In this document: positions 1-7,388 of the stretch, in pieces
Numbering within the stretch: position 1 is the stretch's first letter
How the letters are laid out: each line of letters begins with the position of its first letter
Notes under the pieces: model-generated
Seen by the model: only the letters and a program-made list of their open reading frames with translations
Databases searched by the model: none
What the model was told of the DNA's origin: nothing
Assembly: GCA_003542015.1 (NCBI GenBank)
Contig: DPLL01000350.1
Location: 407-8,938 of the forward strand
Source: Microcoleaceae cyanobacterium UBA9251
GTDB lineage: Bacteria; Cyanobacteriota; Cyanobacteriia; Cyanobacteriales; Microcoleaceae
Length of the DNA stretch: 8,532 bases
Direction: 5' to 3'
Position numbers and translations under genes: made by a program

Positions 1-1065
1 CTCCGTACCATTTCTATCCAATTTTTCCGACAAACGCGGCGGATTCATCGGTTTTCGCAAAAACTCCCAATCTCCCTCAAAAAACTCCCCATCCGTCACA
101 ATTTGATGTTCTGCATAATTTTGAATCCCTTCGAGCAAAACCTGAGCTTCCGCAAAACCTTCTCTCATTATAGAAACAACAGGTATTTCCAAACGCAAAG
201 CTTCGGAAAAAGTGCTGTATCCCGGTTTAGAAATCAACCGCCCGCAGACAGGCATCACATCAACAGGACGCGGTAAAATTGGGAAAGACTTTGCGAACTC
301 CTGACTCTTGACTCTAATCAAATTTGGCAAATCAGGAGCCGCGGCATCAAAAGTAATAAATTGGCGATCGCTAAACTTGTGTAAATTGTGATAAGGGATA
401 TCTTCCAAACCCAGTCCGCCAAAAGTCAGCAATACAGTTTTTTCTGGCGGTGTTTCGATTCTGAATAAGTCCCGAATTTTATCGTTACTATACCGAGGAT
501 TGCCACCAGTTAAGCCAACATCTTCAATATTTGGAAAAAACGACATCGATTCGTGCAAAGGGAGACGAAAAAGCCGATCGCACATTCCGAAACACTCACC
601 AATCCAATCTACCATTTCTCCAAAATCCCCGCCCCAATCACGATAAATAAAATCCCAGCCAAAGTTACTCATCATCCAGCAAGGAACGCCAGCAGCCTTA
701 GCAATTTTTGTCATCAAAGGGGGAATATCTGCCAGTACCAAACCCACCCGATTTTGCTTAATAAAATTAACTTCGCTAGCAATTAGGGAATTTTGCTTTT
801 TCCGAATTTCCCGCAATTTTTCCAGTGTCGCGTCTAAATCCATATTCAAACTATCAGATTGCACGACTCCCACATCAAAACCGCGCGGGCGGAGGATAAA
901 GTCGCCGCCAATGTATGATTCTAACAACCAGCGGGGCGCAGTTGTCGCTATAATCAATAAAATATCTGGATTTAATTCTTGAATTTTTGCTGCTACTGAT
1001 GAAACGCGAACAGCGTGGCCGAATCCATGATTGGTAATAGCGATGTATAATGTTGGTCTAGACAT
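1..1065 (-). CDS. GT-B glycosyltransferase-like protein (MurG / L-arabinokinase N-terminal type), 3' end cut by window
   Basis: The minus strand is open for 355 codons from ATG at 1065 to the left edge without a stop, so the C-terminus is missing, probably by little. The N-terminus reads MSRPTLYIAITNHGFGHAVR; the HGFGHA loop (residues 13-18) after a beta strand matches the donor/acceptor loop at the start of MurG-like GT-B enzymes and of the N-terminal half of plant L-arabinokinase. Residues 278-290 (ISKPGYSTFSEAL) match the C-terminal nucleotide-sugar site of that fold, where a Gly-rich loop precedes a Ser-Glu helix; TFGGLG at 214-219 is the usual loop opening the second Rossmann half. No signal peptide or membrane segment is seen, so a cytosolic enzyme is inferred. 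Donor and acceptor cannot be told. The start is chosen because the family begins a few residues before the HGFGH loop; it has no Shine-Dalgarno and abuts a heptamer array. The frame stays open upstream to a TGA at 1200-1198, but offers no in-frame ATG there. Confidence 0.82.
   Translation of the reverse strand, partial: MSRPTLYIAITNHGFGHAVRVSSVAAKIQELNPDILLIIATTAPRWLLESYIGGDFILRPRGFDVGVVQSDSLNMDLDATLEKLREIRKKQNSLIASEVNFIKQNRVGLVLADIPPLMTKIAKAAGVPCWMMSNFGWDFIYRDWGGDFGEMVDWIGECFGMCDRLFRLPLHESMSFFPNIEDVGLTGGNPRYSNDKIRDLFRIETPPEKTVLLTFGGLGLEDIPYHNLHKFSDRQFITFDAAAPDLPNLIRVKSQEFAKSFPILPRPVDVMPVCGRLISKPGYSTFSEALRLEIPVVSIMREGFAEAQVLLEGIQNYAEHQIVTDGEFFEGDWEFLRKPMNPPRLSEKLDRNGTE
364..371. repeat. HIP1 palindrome GCGATCGC
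   Basis: An exact copy of the highly iterated palindrome that is over-represented in many cyanobacterial genomes lies inside the glycosyltransferase gene. It supports the cyanobacterial origin. Confidence 0.9.
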
Positions 1066-1154
1066 TGGTAATTGGGAATTGGGAATTGGGAATTGGGCAT
1101 TGGGAATTGGGCATTGGGCATCGGGAATTGGGCATTGGGCATCGGGAATTGGTA
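1064..1154. repeat. Heptanucleotide short tandem repeat array, 13 units
   Basis: Thirteen 7-bp units run without interruption. On the plus strand they are ATTGGGA, ATTGGGC or ATCGGGA, with ATTGGTA as both first and last unit. A higher-order 21-bp block (ATTGGGC, ATTGGGC, ATCGGGA) occurs twice, at 1106-1126 and 1127-1147, which suggests block duplication. Arrays of this kind belong to the short tandemly repeated repetitive (STRR) sequences known between genes in filamentous cyanobacteria. The array supplies the first two bases of the glycosyltransferase start codon and therefore its whole near leader. Confidence 0.93.
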
Positions 1155-1185
1155 GCCCCTCACAAACGACAAACAACAAATAAAA

Positions 1186-1213
1186 AAATCTCAAATCTCA
1201 AATCTAAAATCGC
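1186..1213. repeat. Short heptamer repeat, AAATCTC type, about 4 units
   Basis: Four consecutive heptamers are seen: AAATCTC, AAATCTC, AAATCTA, AAATCGC. The motif differs from the ATTGGGA array 30 bp away but has the same 7-bp period. It lies between the natural end of the cheB remnant and the larger array. The run is short and AT-rich, so chance or slippage origin is possible, though the exact period argues for an STRR-type repeat. Confidence 0.7.
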
Positions 1214-1230
1214 CTGACTCGATCGATAAT

Positions 1231-1651
1231 TTAGCCTGCCATTGCTTGCAAGGATACCACTCGATCGGCCCTTCCCAGAATTAGCCACACTTCCCAGCAT
1301 ACCCCAAACCACGCTACTAGCCTCATCCTGAACTAGAATTTGGCCTCCAGCTTCCCGAATACCCTCGCAGCCGTGAAGTCCATCTTGCCCCATCCCAGTC
1401 AGCACTACAGCTAAAACGCCAGCACGGTAAATCTTAGCAGTCGATCGAAACAACACATCAACCCCAGGGCGACAATAATTTTCTGGCGGCTGTTGATTAG
1501 TGCGAATTTGCACTCCAAAACCGTGTTTTTCTAACACCCTACGATCATCTCCCGGTGCTATCAAAGCAACTCCCTGCTCAAGAATACCACCTGTCATATC
1601 AAATCCGCTAGCATCGAAATTACCAAGTCGAGTTATGTTACCACTAAACAT
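1231..1651 (-). pseudogene. Remnant of CheB-type protein-glutamate methylesterase, 5'-truncated and frameshifted
   Basis: The encoded peptide contains the C-terminal core of CheB methylesterases: IAPG (residues 31-34 from the ATG at 1651), CRPGVDVLFRSTAKIY (about 60-75), then VVLTGMGQDG (82-91) with the family's catalytic Asp at residue 90, and GGQILVQDEASSVVWGM. CheB demethylates or deamidates chemoreceptors using a Ser-His-Asp triad. The Ser and His regions and the response-regulator domain should lie upstream, but a TAG directly precedes the ATG and nothing CheB-like is found in 1652-1767. Residues 35-38 after IAPG read DDRR, where the family usually has a His. Near the 3' end the frame breaks in a G run (1269-1271): removing one G restores KADRVVSLQAMAG and a TAA at 1233-1231, a normal family ending. 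As it stands the open frame continues in the wrong phase to a TGA at 1162-1160. No ribosome site precedes the ATG. A sequencing error could explain the frameshift but not the missing 5' half. Confidence 0.85.
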
Positions 1652-1679
1652 CTAGAAAATTTCAGTTTTTAGACTGGCT

Positions 1680-1707
1680 GTCAACCGTCAACAATCAACA
1701 ATCATCT
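1680..1707. repeat. Short heptamer repeat, GTCAACA type, 3-4 units
   Basis: Units GTCAACC, GTCAACA and ATCAACA follow one another at 1680-1700, with a decayed fourth unit ATCATCT. This is a third heptamer family within about 650 bp. It sits just upstream of the truncated 5' end of the cheB remnant, in the 116-bp gap after the kinase stop codon. The rest of that gap (1652-1767) shows no gene and no convincing terminator hairpin. Confidence 0.7.
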
Positions 1708-1767
1708 CCAAGAGTGCAACCGGAATCAATATCTGATATTCTGTTCCGAAATTTAAGAACAATTAAA

Positions 1768-4700
1768 TCAGTAGAAAAGCATAATCTTAAACTCGGTTCC
1801 CTCTCCGGGTTCCGACTTGCAAATTAACGTTCCTCCATGCTGTTCAACCACAATTTGATAACTGATAGACAATCCCAAACCAGTCCCCTTACCTACCGGT
1901 TTAGTAGTAAAAAACGGATCGAATATTTTACCCAGCACATCCGAACTCATCCCAACACCATTATCAGCAATCCGAATCGCTACTTGATTTCCTGCCGCGA
2001 CTTCAGTACAAATCCAAATTGTCGGATGCTGTGTCGGGTCAACTTTGTTCCCAATTCCGTGAGACAAAGCATCAATAGCATTCAGGAGTAAATTCATAAA
2101 TACCTGATTAATTTCTCCCGCATAGCAGTTCACGAAAGGCAAGTTTGCGTACTCCTTAATCACTGTAATTGCACTTAATTTTTTCTGCAAAATCATCAAG
2201 GTGCTGTCGATACCTTCGTGGATATTAACCCGTTTTTGATCTGATTCATCAAGTCGGGAAAAATTTCGCAGCGACAGCACAATATCGCGAACTCTCGCCG
2301 CACCAACTTTCATTGAATCTATCATTTTATGAAAATCTTCTATCAAAAAGTTTAACTCTATTTCCTCAGTTTTATCTACTATTTCTTGCACTGGATTTTG
2401 GTAATAGTTCTGGTAGAGAAGCAATAAATCAACCAAATCTTTAGCATAGCGATCGCTGTAATGTAAATTTCCATAAATAAAATTAATCGGGTTATTAATT
2501 TCGTGAGCAATTCCCCCTACCAGTTGCCCTAGACTAGACATTTTTTCACTTTGAATTAACTGCACTTGAGTGCGACGTAGCTCGGATAAAGTGGCTTGTA
2601 ATTCCTGAGTTCTTTCTGCTACTCGCGTTTCCAGAACAGTATAAAAACTGGCATTTTCTAGAGAGATAGCTGCTTGTGCAGACAGCATTTTCAAAACTTC
2701 TAACCTTTCCTTAGTAAAAGCACCTTTTGTCAGATTATTTTCTAAATAAAAGATTGCCTTAAGATTGCCTTGATGAATAATTGGCAATACCAGGATAGAT
2801 AGGGGTTGATTGAGCGTAATATAAGGGTCAAATTTGAATTGTTCGGCGAGGCTAGCATCGTCTAAAACTAAGGGCAGTCGAGTTCTTTCTACATAGTTAA
2901 TCAAGGAAACTGGCAACATTCCGCCTTCGGAAATTGGCAGAGATTGCAACACAGTAACATCATTATTCTCACCGACAAGTGCAGCTTCTATTGCTAATTG
3001 ATGACCTTTATTGGCAATAAATAGTATTTTCTGAGCCCCGGCATTTTCCCTAACAATGTATAGGAGTTTGTCTAACAAACGACTGAGGACAACTTCACCG
3101 GAAAGAGCTTGAGATGCTTTGACAACTGTTGATATATCAAGAAAATAACTATTGTTTGTAGTGGTTATGACAGTGGCATCTGTGACATTTTTAGACATGG
3201 TTTCTCGCGTGCGATCGACTAAATAATGATAGCGAGATTCTAAGTCTTTAACTTTGGCTATAGCTCCCCAGTGTATGTAGGCATAATAAGCTTTATCCAG
3301 ATAAGCTCTAGCAATTATTTCTTTATCCAAAGATTGATAAAAGTCTCCAGCTAATTCGCAAGCTAATGCTTCTTCTTGGATGTAATCGTTAGCAGCCGCT
3401 CCTTTAATAGCTAAGTCATAATAATCCATTGCTTCTAGCTTGTTGCCTAATACTCGCGCTTTTTCAGCTTCGACTAACTCGTACTTGTGCTGATAATTCA
3501 TGGGTGCATGATCTGCCCACAGCTTCATTTTTGCCTGATTGGATTCAACAATAGCTAAAGATTCTGTTTGATTGTTTGTATGGGGGTACTGAGCGAGGAG
3601 AGACAGCGAATAGTAGAAATTGTGTACGCCAACAGTTATCAAGCCGATCGCCCCATCTGCATATTCTACTGCTAATTTAGCGCTGGCAACAGCCGGAGCA
3701 TAATCTTTAAACAAGTAAAGGATAATCACTTTAGCTACATAAGCAGCAAACAGCGACATTCGATTATTTTCTTTCTGCCAACGCGACATCACAGCAGCTT
3801 CATCCAGCCCGTCGCTAACTAACCGTACTTGCTCTGCTGTTTTGCTTCTTAAACTCAAAGTAATTACTTGCCATATCTTAGCATAGCCAATGGCAAATTC
3901 ATGCTTATTTGTTAGCAAAAATTGCATATATACGGCTTGTTGCTGTTCGACATATTCTAGGTTATCTCCTGTTACAAATAAATTGGCTATATAGTGCTTA
4001 GCACTATAAATAGCCCATTCAATATCGCCTATTTCTACACCAATTTTCAGGGCTTCTAAAAATGAAGCAAGTGTATTTTTAGCCGGCTCTTTCCAAATTT
4101 TTATGTGTCCATTAAACATTACATAAACTTTGGCTTTTTGTTGGCTTGCATTGAATTGTTCCAACAGTTTTAAGGCAATGATTCCAGAATGATATCCAGA
4201 TGCCATATCACCTTTGACTCCACACAACATCATGCCATAAAGAGTATAGGGAAAAGCGGCTAATGCTGAATGACCGTTTTTAAGACAAAGATTGACCATT
4301 GTCAAGACGATCGGCGACACAATTTCTGGTTTCGCAATATAAGCAGGAGGATAGATAGCTATCAGTATTTGCAAAGCTGCCAGTTGATAGGGATCTTTCA
4401 TAACTGGCAGGTTTTCTAAATCATTAAGCCTCGGCAATTTAGGCAGTGCCAGGTTTTCGTCTAACAAGCTTACTCCTAGACTGTTCAGGACTTCTACACC
4501 AGTTTCAACAGCTTTAAGCATCTGGCTTTGAGCTTGAAAAATCTGTATTTGTAGCTGATATACTTTCATTCGATCGAGCTGGTTTTTTGCGAAACTTAAA
4601 ACTACTTCAGCCAAAGCTTCTGCTCGCTCAAAATTAGTATTCAAACATTCTGCTTCTGCCATTTCTACATATAATTGGAGTGTCAAGTCATAATTACTAA

Positions 4701-7092
4701 CCCAACTATCAGATGCTAATAGCGACATTCCCGCCTTCAAATATTTGACAGCAGCTTCGTAAGCATTAGCAGCTTTTGCCTTGTGTCCAGCAATTAAATT
4801 TAATCCTGCTAATTCATCTTTTTCTGATTGAAGGCTGAGACGATCAATTCCTACATTCAACTGATTAACAATATCAAAAATATTTTCCTCTAATTTATCC
4901 TTGGGCGTACTTTCCAAGAGCAATTTACCGATGCTGAGATGGGTGGCTTTTTTGTCACTGTCGGGAATCAGAGAATAAGCTGCTTGCTGGACACGATCGT
5001 GCAAAAATTTATAGCCTACTCGTGAAGTATCGAAAGTTAAATTAACTGCTTCTTCTCGATCGAAAAATAAAGGAATGAGGTAACTATCATTCAACGGAAG
5101 TATCAACCCCGCTTGCAAAGCATCCCAGAGTTCCGTCGCGGTGACTGAGGGAGACTTTTCATTGACTGTCGAGAGAACATTTAGAGTGAATTTGTCCCCA
5201 ACACAAGCGGCAAATTTCAAAACTTGTTGTGTAGTATCTGGCAGTTTTTGAATAAGATTTTCCAACAGTTTTACTACACTTTTATCTGTAATCCCAATAG
5301 CTTGAATTTCTTCTATATTCCACTGCCATGAAGCACGAAAAAAGTCAAACTTTAAGAGATTTTCTTGATAAATAGCTTTGATTAATTGCGTCAAAAAAAA
5401 TGGATTTCCACCTGTTTTATTCCAGAGCAACTCCGCTAAATCTTGAAGTAATGCTGAGTTATTTAATGTGTCAGATATGAACTTTGTTACCTCTGCTAAA
5501 TCTAGTGGTTGCAACACTACATTATTTACGATCGTTCCATGTTGCTGAATATGTTTTACTGTTTGAATCAAAGGATGTGTCGAGCTAACTTCATTATCCC
5601 GATAGGCTCCAATCAATAACAAATATTTAGTTTCCGGGTCTGTTCCCAGCAATTCAATTAATTTTAATGTCGCTGAATCTGCCCACTGCAAGTCATCGAG
5701 AAATATGACTAATGGATGCTCTTGTTGCGCGCATACATGAATCAACTCTTTGAATAGCCTGTTAAAGCGGTTTTGTGCTTCTTTTGGGGCAATTTCAGCG
5801 ACGGCGGGCTGTTGGCCAATCAGCAATTCTACTTCAGGAATCACGTCAATAATTACTTGTCCCGAATTGCCTAGTGCAGCTAAAAGTTGATCTTTCCATT
5901 TTTGTAAATTTTTGCTAGTTTCTGTAAGTAACTGCTGAATCAAAGATTGAAAAGCTTGAATTAAAGATGCGTAAGGTATATTCCGCTTGAATTGGTCAAA
6001 TTTACCTGAAATAAAATAGCCCCGTTGTCTGGTGATGGGTTTGTGAATTTCGTTGACTACGGCCGATTTGCCTATACCTGAATAACCAGATACTAGCATC
6101 AGTTCGATTTTGGAAACGCAAGAAGTTTCATCACAGGGATTAGCTACACGTTCAAATGCTGCTAGTAATTCGCTGATTTGTTTTTCCCGTCCGTACAATT
6201 TTTGGGGAATCAACAACTGACTCAATATATCTAAGTGTCCGGGAGTAAAATTAGCAACTTCGCCTGTAGTTTCTAACTGATTTAAGCAATTTTCTAAATC
6301 TGCCAATAATCCCGGGGCGCTTTGATACCTATCTTCGGCATTTTTTGCCATCAATTTCATCACAATTTGTGAAATAGTCGGCGGAATTTCTGGATTTAAC
6401 TGATGGGGTAAAATTGCTTGAGAGGCTATGTGACTGTAAACTATTTCTAAGGGGTCGTTGCTGGGAAATGGTAATTGACCTGTCAGCATTTCATAGAGGG
6501 TAACTCCGAGAGAATAGAAGTCGGTGCGGTAGTCGAGGGTGCGGTTCATTCTCCCGGTTTGTTCGGGAGACATATAAGCAAAAGTACCGGTGATCGAGTT
6601 GAAATTATTGATTTGGGGATTTTCGTTAGACAATCGCGAAGCAATCCCAAAATCTGTCAGCTTAATAATTCCTGTTTGGGTGTTGATAATAATGTTGCTG
6701 GGTTTAATATCTTTATGAATAATATTTTGAAGATGCAGATATTCTAAGCTTTTTGTTATGGCGATCGCAATGTTCAAACAAGTAATGATTTCGATATTTT
6801 GTCTGGACATCAGTCGAGCGACTGATTCGCCACCAAAGTCTTCTAAAAGCAACCCCAGACGGTTGTTGTAGGTTTTGAGGCTAAGGACTTTAACGAGACC
6901 AGGAGCGTCTAAGTTTTCCCGAATGCGGTACTCGTGCTTGATGCGGGTAATTGCATCGAGGGTGGGATATTCAGCTTTGAGGATTTTGAGTACGGTTGTC
7001 TCCTGGTGGGTGGGTATTTGTCCTCGATAAATAATCGTTTCTATACCTTCGTACAGAGTGGAGTGGATTTGGTATTGTGATAGGAATGGCAT
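1768..7092 (-). CDS. Ser/Thr protein kinase - ATPase - GAF - sensor histidine kinase fusion, 1774 aa
   Basis: This intact cytosolic signalling protein has, in order: a Ser/Thr kinase domain (about 6-272) with Lys36, catalytic loop HKDIKPSN (126-133, Asp128), DFG (147-149) and SPE (175-177); a STAND-like predicted ATPase (about 296-700) with Walker A GYSGIGKS (336-343) and Walker B LVIFLDD (461-467); a long helical, TPR-like region (about 740-1290); a GAF domain (about 1325-1480); a coiled coil (about 1482-1515); a histidine kinase core with H-box GGIAHEINNP (phospho-His1530), N-box around Asn1667/Asn1671, G1 DNGVGM (1710-1715), F-box FDPFFTTKP (1724-1732) and G2 GKGTGLGL (1734-1741). This order is common in filamentous cyanobacteria (HstK-like proteins), and the length fits that family. 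Both kinase activities look catalytically complete, although the N-terminal glycine loop is degenerate and HRD is HKD, as often seen in the family. The GAF region has no cysteine, so covalent bilin binding is unlikely. There is no receiver domain or membrane segment; the ligand and the partner regulator are unknown. GGAG lies 6 nt before the ATG. Confidence 0.95.
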   Translation of the reverse strand: MPFLSQYQIHSTLYEGIETIIYRGQIPTHQETTVLKILKAEYPTLDAITRIKHEYRIRENLDAPGLVKVLSLKTYNNRLGLLLEDFGGESVARLMSRQNIEIITCLNIAIAITKSLEYLHLQNIIHKDIKPSNIIINTQTGIIKLTDFGIASRLSNENPQINNFNSITGTFAYMSPEQTGRMNRTLDYRTDFYSLGVTLYEMLTGQLPFPSNDPLEIVYSHIASQAILPHQLNPEIPPTISQIVMKLMAKNAEDRYQSAPGLLADLENCLNQLETTGEVANFTPGHLDILSQLLIPQKLYGREKQISELLAAFERVANPCDETSCVSKIELMLVSGYSGIGKSAVVNEIHKPITRQRGYFISGKFDQFKRNIPYASLIQAFQSLIQQLLTETSKNLQKWKDQLLAALGNSGQVIIDVIPEVELLIGQQPAVAEIAPKEAQNRFNRLFKELIHVCAQQEHPLVIFLDDLQWADSATLKLIELLGTDPETKYLLLIGAYRDNEVSSTHPLIQTVKHIQQHGTIVNNVVLQPLDLAEVTKFISDTLNNSALLQDLAELLWNKTGGNPFFLTQLIKAIYQENLLKFDFFRASWQWNIEEIQAIGITDKSVVKLLENLIQKLPDTTQQVLKFAACVGDKFTLNVLSTVNEKSPSVTATELWDALQAGLILPLNDSYLIPLFFDREEAVNLTFDTSRVGYKFLHDRVQQAAYSLIPDSDKKATHLSIGKLLLESTPKDKLEENIFDIVNQLNVGIDRLSLQSEKDELAGLNLIAGHKAKAANAYEAAVKYLKAGMSLLASDSWVSNYDLTLQLYVEMAEAECLNTNFERAEALAEVVLSFAKNQLDRMKVYQLQIQIFQAQSQMLKAVETGVEVLNSLGVSLLDENLALPKLPRLNDLENLPVMKDPYQLAALQILIAIYPPAYIAKPEIVSPIVLTMVNLCLKNGHSALAAFPYTLYGMMLCGVKGDMASGYHSGIIALKLLEQFNASQQKAKVYVMFNGHIKIWKEPAKNTLASFLEALKIGVEIGDIEWAIYSAKHYIANLFVTGDNLEYVEQQQAVYMQFLLTNKHEFAIGYAKIWQVITLSLRSKTAEQVRLVSDGLDEAAVMSRWQKENNRMSLFAAYVAKVIILYLFKDYAPAVASAKLAVEYADGAIGLITVGVHNFYYSLSLLAQYPHTNNQTESLAIVESNQAKMKLWADHAPMNYQHKYELVEAEKARVLGNKLEAMDYYDLAIKGAAANDYIQEEALACELAGDFYQSLDKEIIARAYLDKAYYAYIHWGAIAKVKDLESRYHYLVDRTRETMSKNVTDATVITTTNNSYFLDISTVVKASQALSGEVVLSRLLDKLLYIVRENAGAQKILFIANKGHQLAIEAALVGENNDVTVLQSLPISEGGMLPVSLINYVERTRLPLVLDDASLAEQFKFDPYITLNQPLSILVLPIIHQGNLKAIFYLENNLTKGAFTKERLEVLKMLSAQAAISLENASFYTVLETRVAERTQELQATLSELRRTQVQLIQSEKMSSLGQLVGGIAHEINNPINFIYGNLHYSDRYAKDLVDLLLLYQNYYQNPVQEIVDKTEEIELNFLIEDFHKMIDSMKVGAARVRDIVLSLRNFSRLDESDQKRVNIHEGIDSTLMILQKKLSAITVIKEYANLPFVNCYAGEINQVFMNLLLNAIDALSHGIGNKVDPTQHPTIWICTEVAAGNQVAIRIADNGVGMSSDVLGKIFDPFFTTKPVGKGTGLGLSISYQIVVEQHGGTLICKSEPGEGTEFKIMLFY
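2449..2456. repeat. HIP1 palindrome GCGATCGC
   Basis: An exact copy lies within the kinase fusion gene, in the region coding for the histidine kinase dimerisation part. Confidence 0.9.
6761..6768. repeat. HIP1 palindrome GCGATCGC
   Basis: An exact copy lies in the Ser/Thr kinase-coding part of the fusion gene, where it encodes part of the helix before the catalytic loop. Confidence 0.9.
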
Positions 7093-7098
7093 GGGCTT

Positions 7099-7102
7099 CT
7101 CC
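7099..7102 (-). promoter_or_regulatory. Shine-Dalgarno site of the kinase fusion gene
   Basis: GGAG on the minus strand lies 6 nt upstream of the ATG at 7092. This supports that start, which also gives the full N-terminal kinase lobe expected of the family. Confidence 0.7.
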
Positions 7103-7204
7103 GAATAAGTCAGTCTCTTTGAGATTTGTGCTTGACAGTGAAATCATTGTATGCTTAGGTGAAAAAAAAGAGTTTTATGTACTGACACCAAAAGTATTCC
7201 GATA

Positions 7205-7342
7205 TATAGCAATCCTAAATCAGTTGTGTAATTGTTGTAGGGGCAATCCGACCCCTACTCCCCGTGGTTGCCCCGCTTATGTTGGGGTAGGCACGGGGGC
7301 ACTACCCCTACAAATCCTCATGAATGATTTAGGATTGCTATA
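7205..7342. mobile_element. MITE-like element with 18-bp perfect terminal inverted repeats
   Basis: The left end TATAGCAATCCTAAATCA (7205-7222) is the exact reverse complement of the right end (7325-7342). The outer TA on each side may be a duplicated TA target, as for IS630/Tc1-mariner-type transposition; the element proper would then be 134 bp (7207-7340). There is no room for a transposase, so it is non-autonomous and would need one acting in trans. The interior is GC-rich and palindromic, unlike the AT-rich flanks. Nezha-type MITEs of filamentous cyanobacteria are the natural comparison, but family identity cannot be settled without other copies. Confidence 0.8.
7235..7313. repeat. Nested GC-rich hairpin inside the MITE-like element
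   Basis: Several inverted repeats are nested: TTGTAGGGG (7235-7243) pairs with CCCCTACAA (7305-7313), CCCCGTG (7260-7266) with CACGGGG (7292-7298), and CCCC (7271-7274) with GGGG (7284-7287) around a 9-nt loop. A local alternative pairs TAGGGG (7238-7243) with CCCCTA (7252-7257). Together with the terminal repeats, the whole element could fold into one long branched hairpin as RNA or single-stranded DNA. It could attenuate or end transcription from either side, but no U-tract follows the stem, so a classical terminator is not claimed. Confidence 0.75.
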
Positions 7343-7388
7343 GAATGGTGGTATCTATGCAATTAAGTGATTTTTCTAATGTTCCTCC

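Noticed and set aside
553..786. Plus-strand open frame of 77 codons
   Set aside because: It lies antisense inside the glycosyltransferase gene, whose minus frame is open over the whole region with clear motifs; the plus product resembles no family.
1064..1154. Heptamer array as a CRISPR array
   Set aside because: Units are 7 bp and contiguous, with no spacers.
1160..1651. Intact 163-residue gene
   Set aside because: The last third is read in a frame shifted away from the CheB family ending and runs into AT-rich repeats, and the catalytic Ser/His half is missing; it is treated as a pseudogene.
1652..1767. Terminator after the kinase gene
   Set aside because: Only very short inverted matches (for example GTTC/GAAC) are present and no GC-rich stem followed by a T run on the minus strand.
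1837..2091. Plus-strand open frame of 84 codons
   Set aside because: It is antisense to the histidine kinase ATPase domain, which is fully conserved on the minus strand.
6475..6747. Plus-strand open frame of 90 codons
   Set aside because: It is antisense to the Ser/Thr kinase catalytic and activation segments.
7133..7161. TTGACA at 7133-7138 as a plus-strand promoter
   Set aside because: At 16-17 bp spacing the -10 position reads TTAGGT or TAGGTG, a poor match, and it would point into the MITE with no gene nearby.
7077..7343. Plus-strand open frame of 88 codons across the intergenic region
   Set aside because: It begins inside the kinase gene and runs through the MITE-like hairpins; its sequence is that of the repeats and no ribosome site precedes it.
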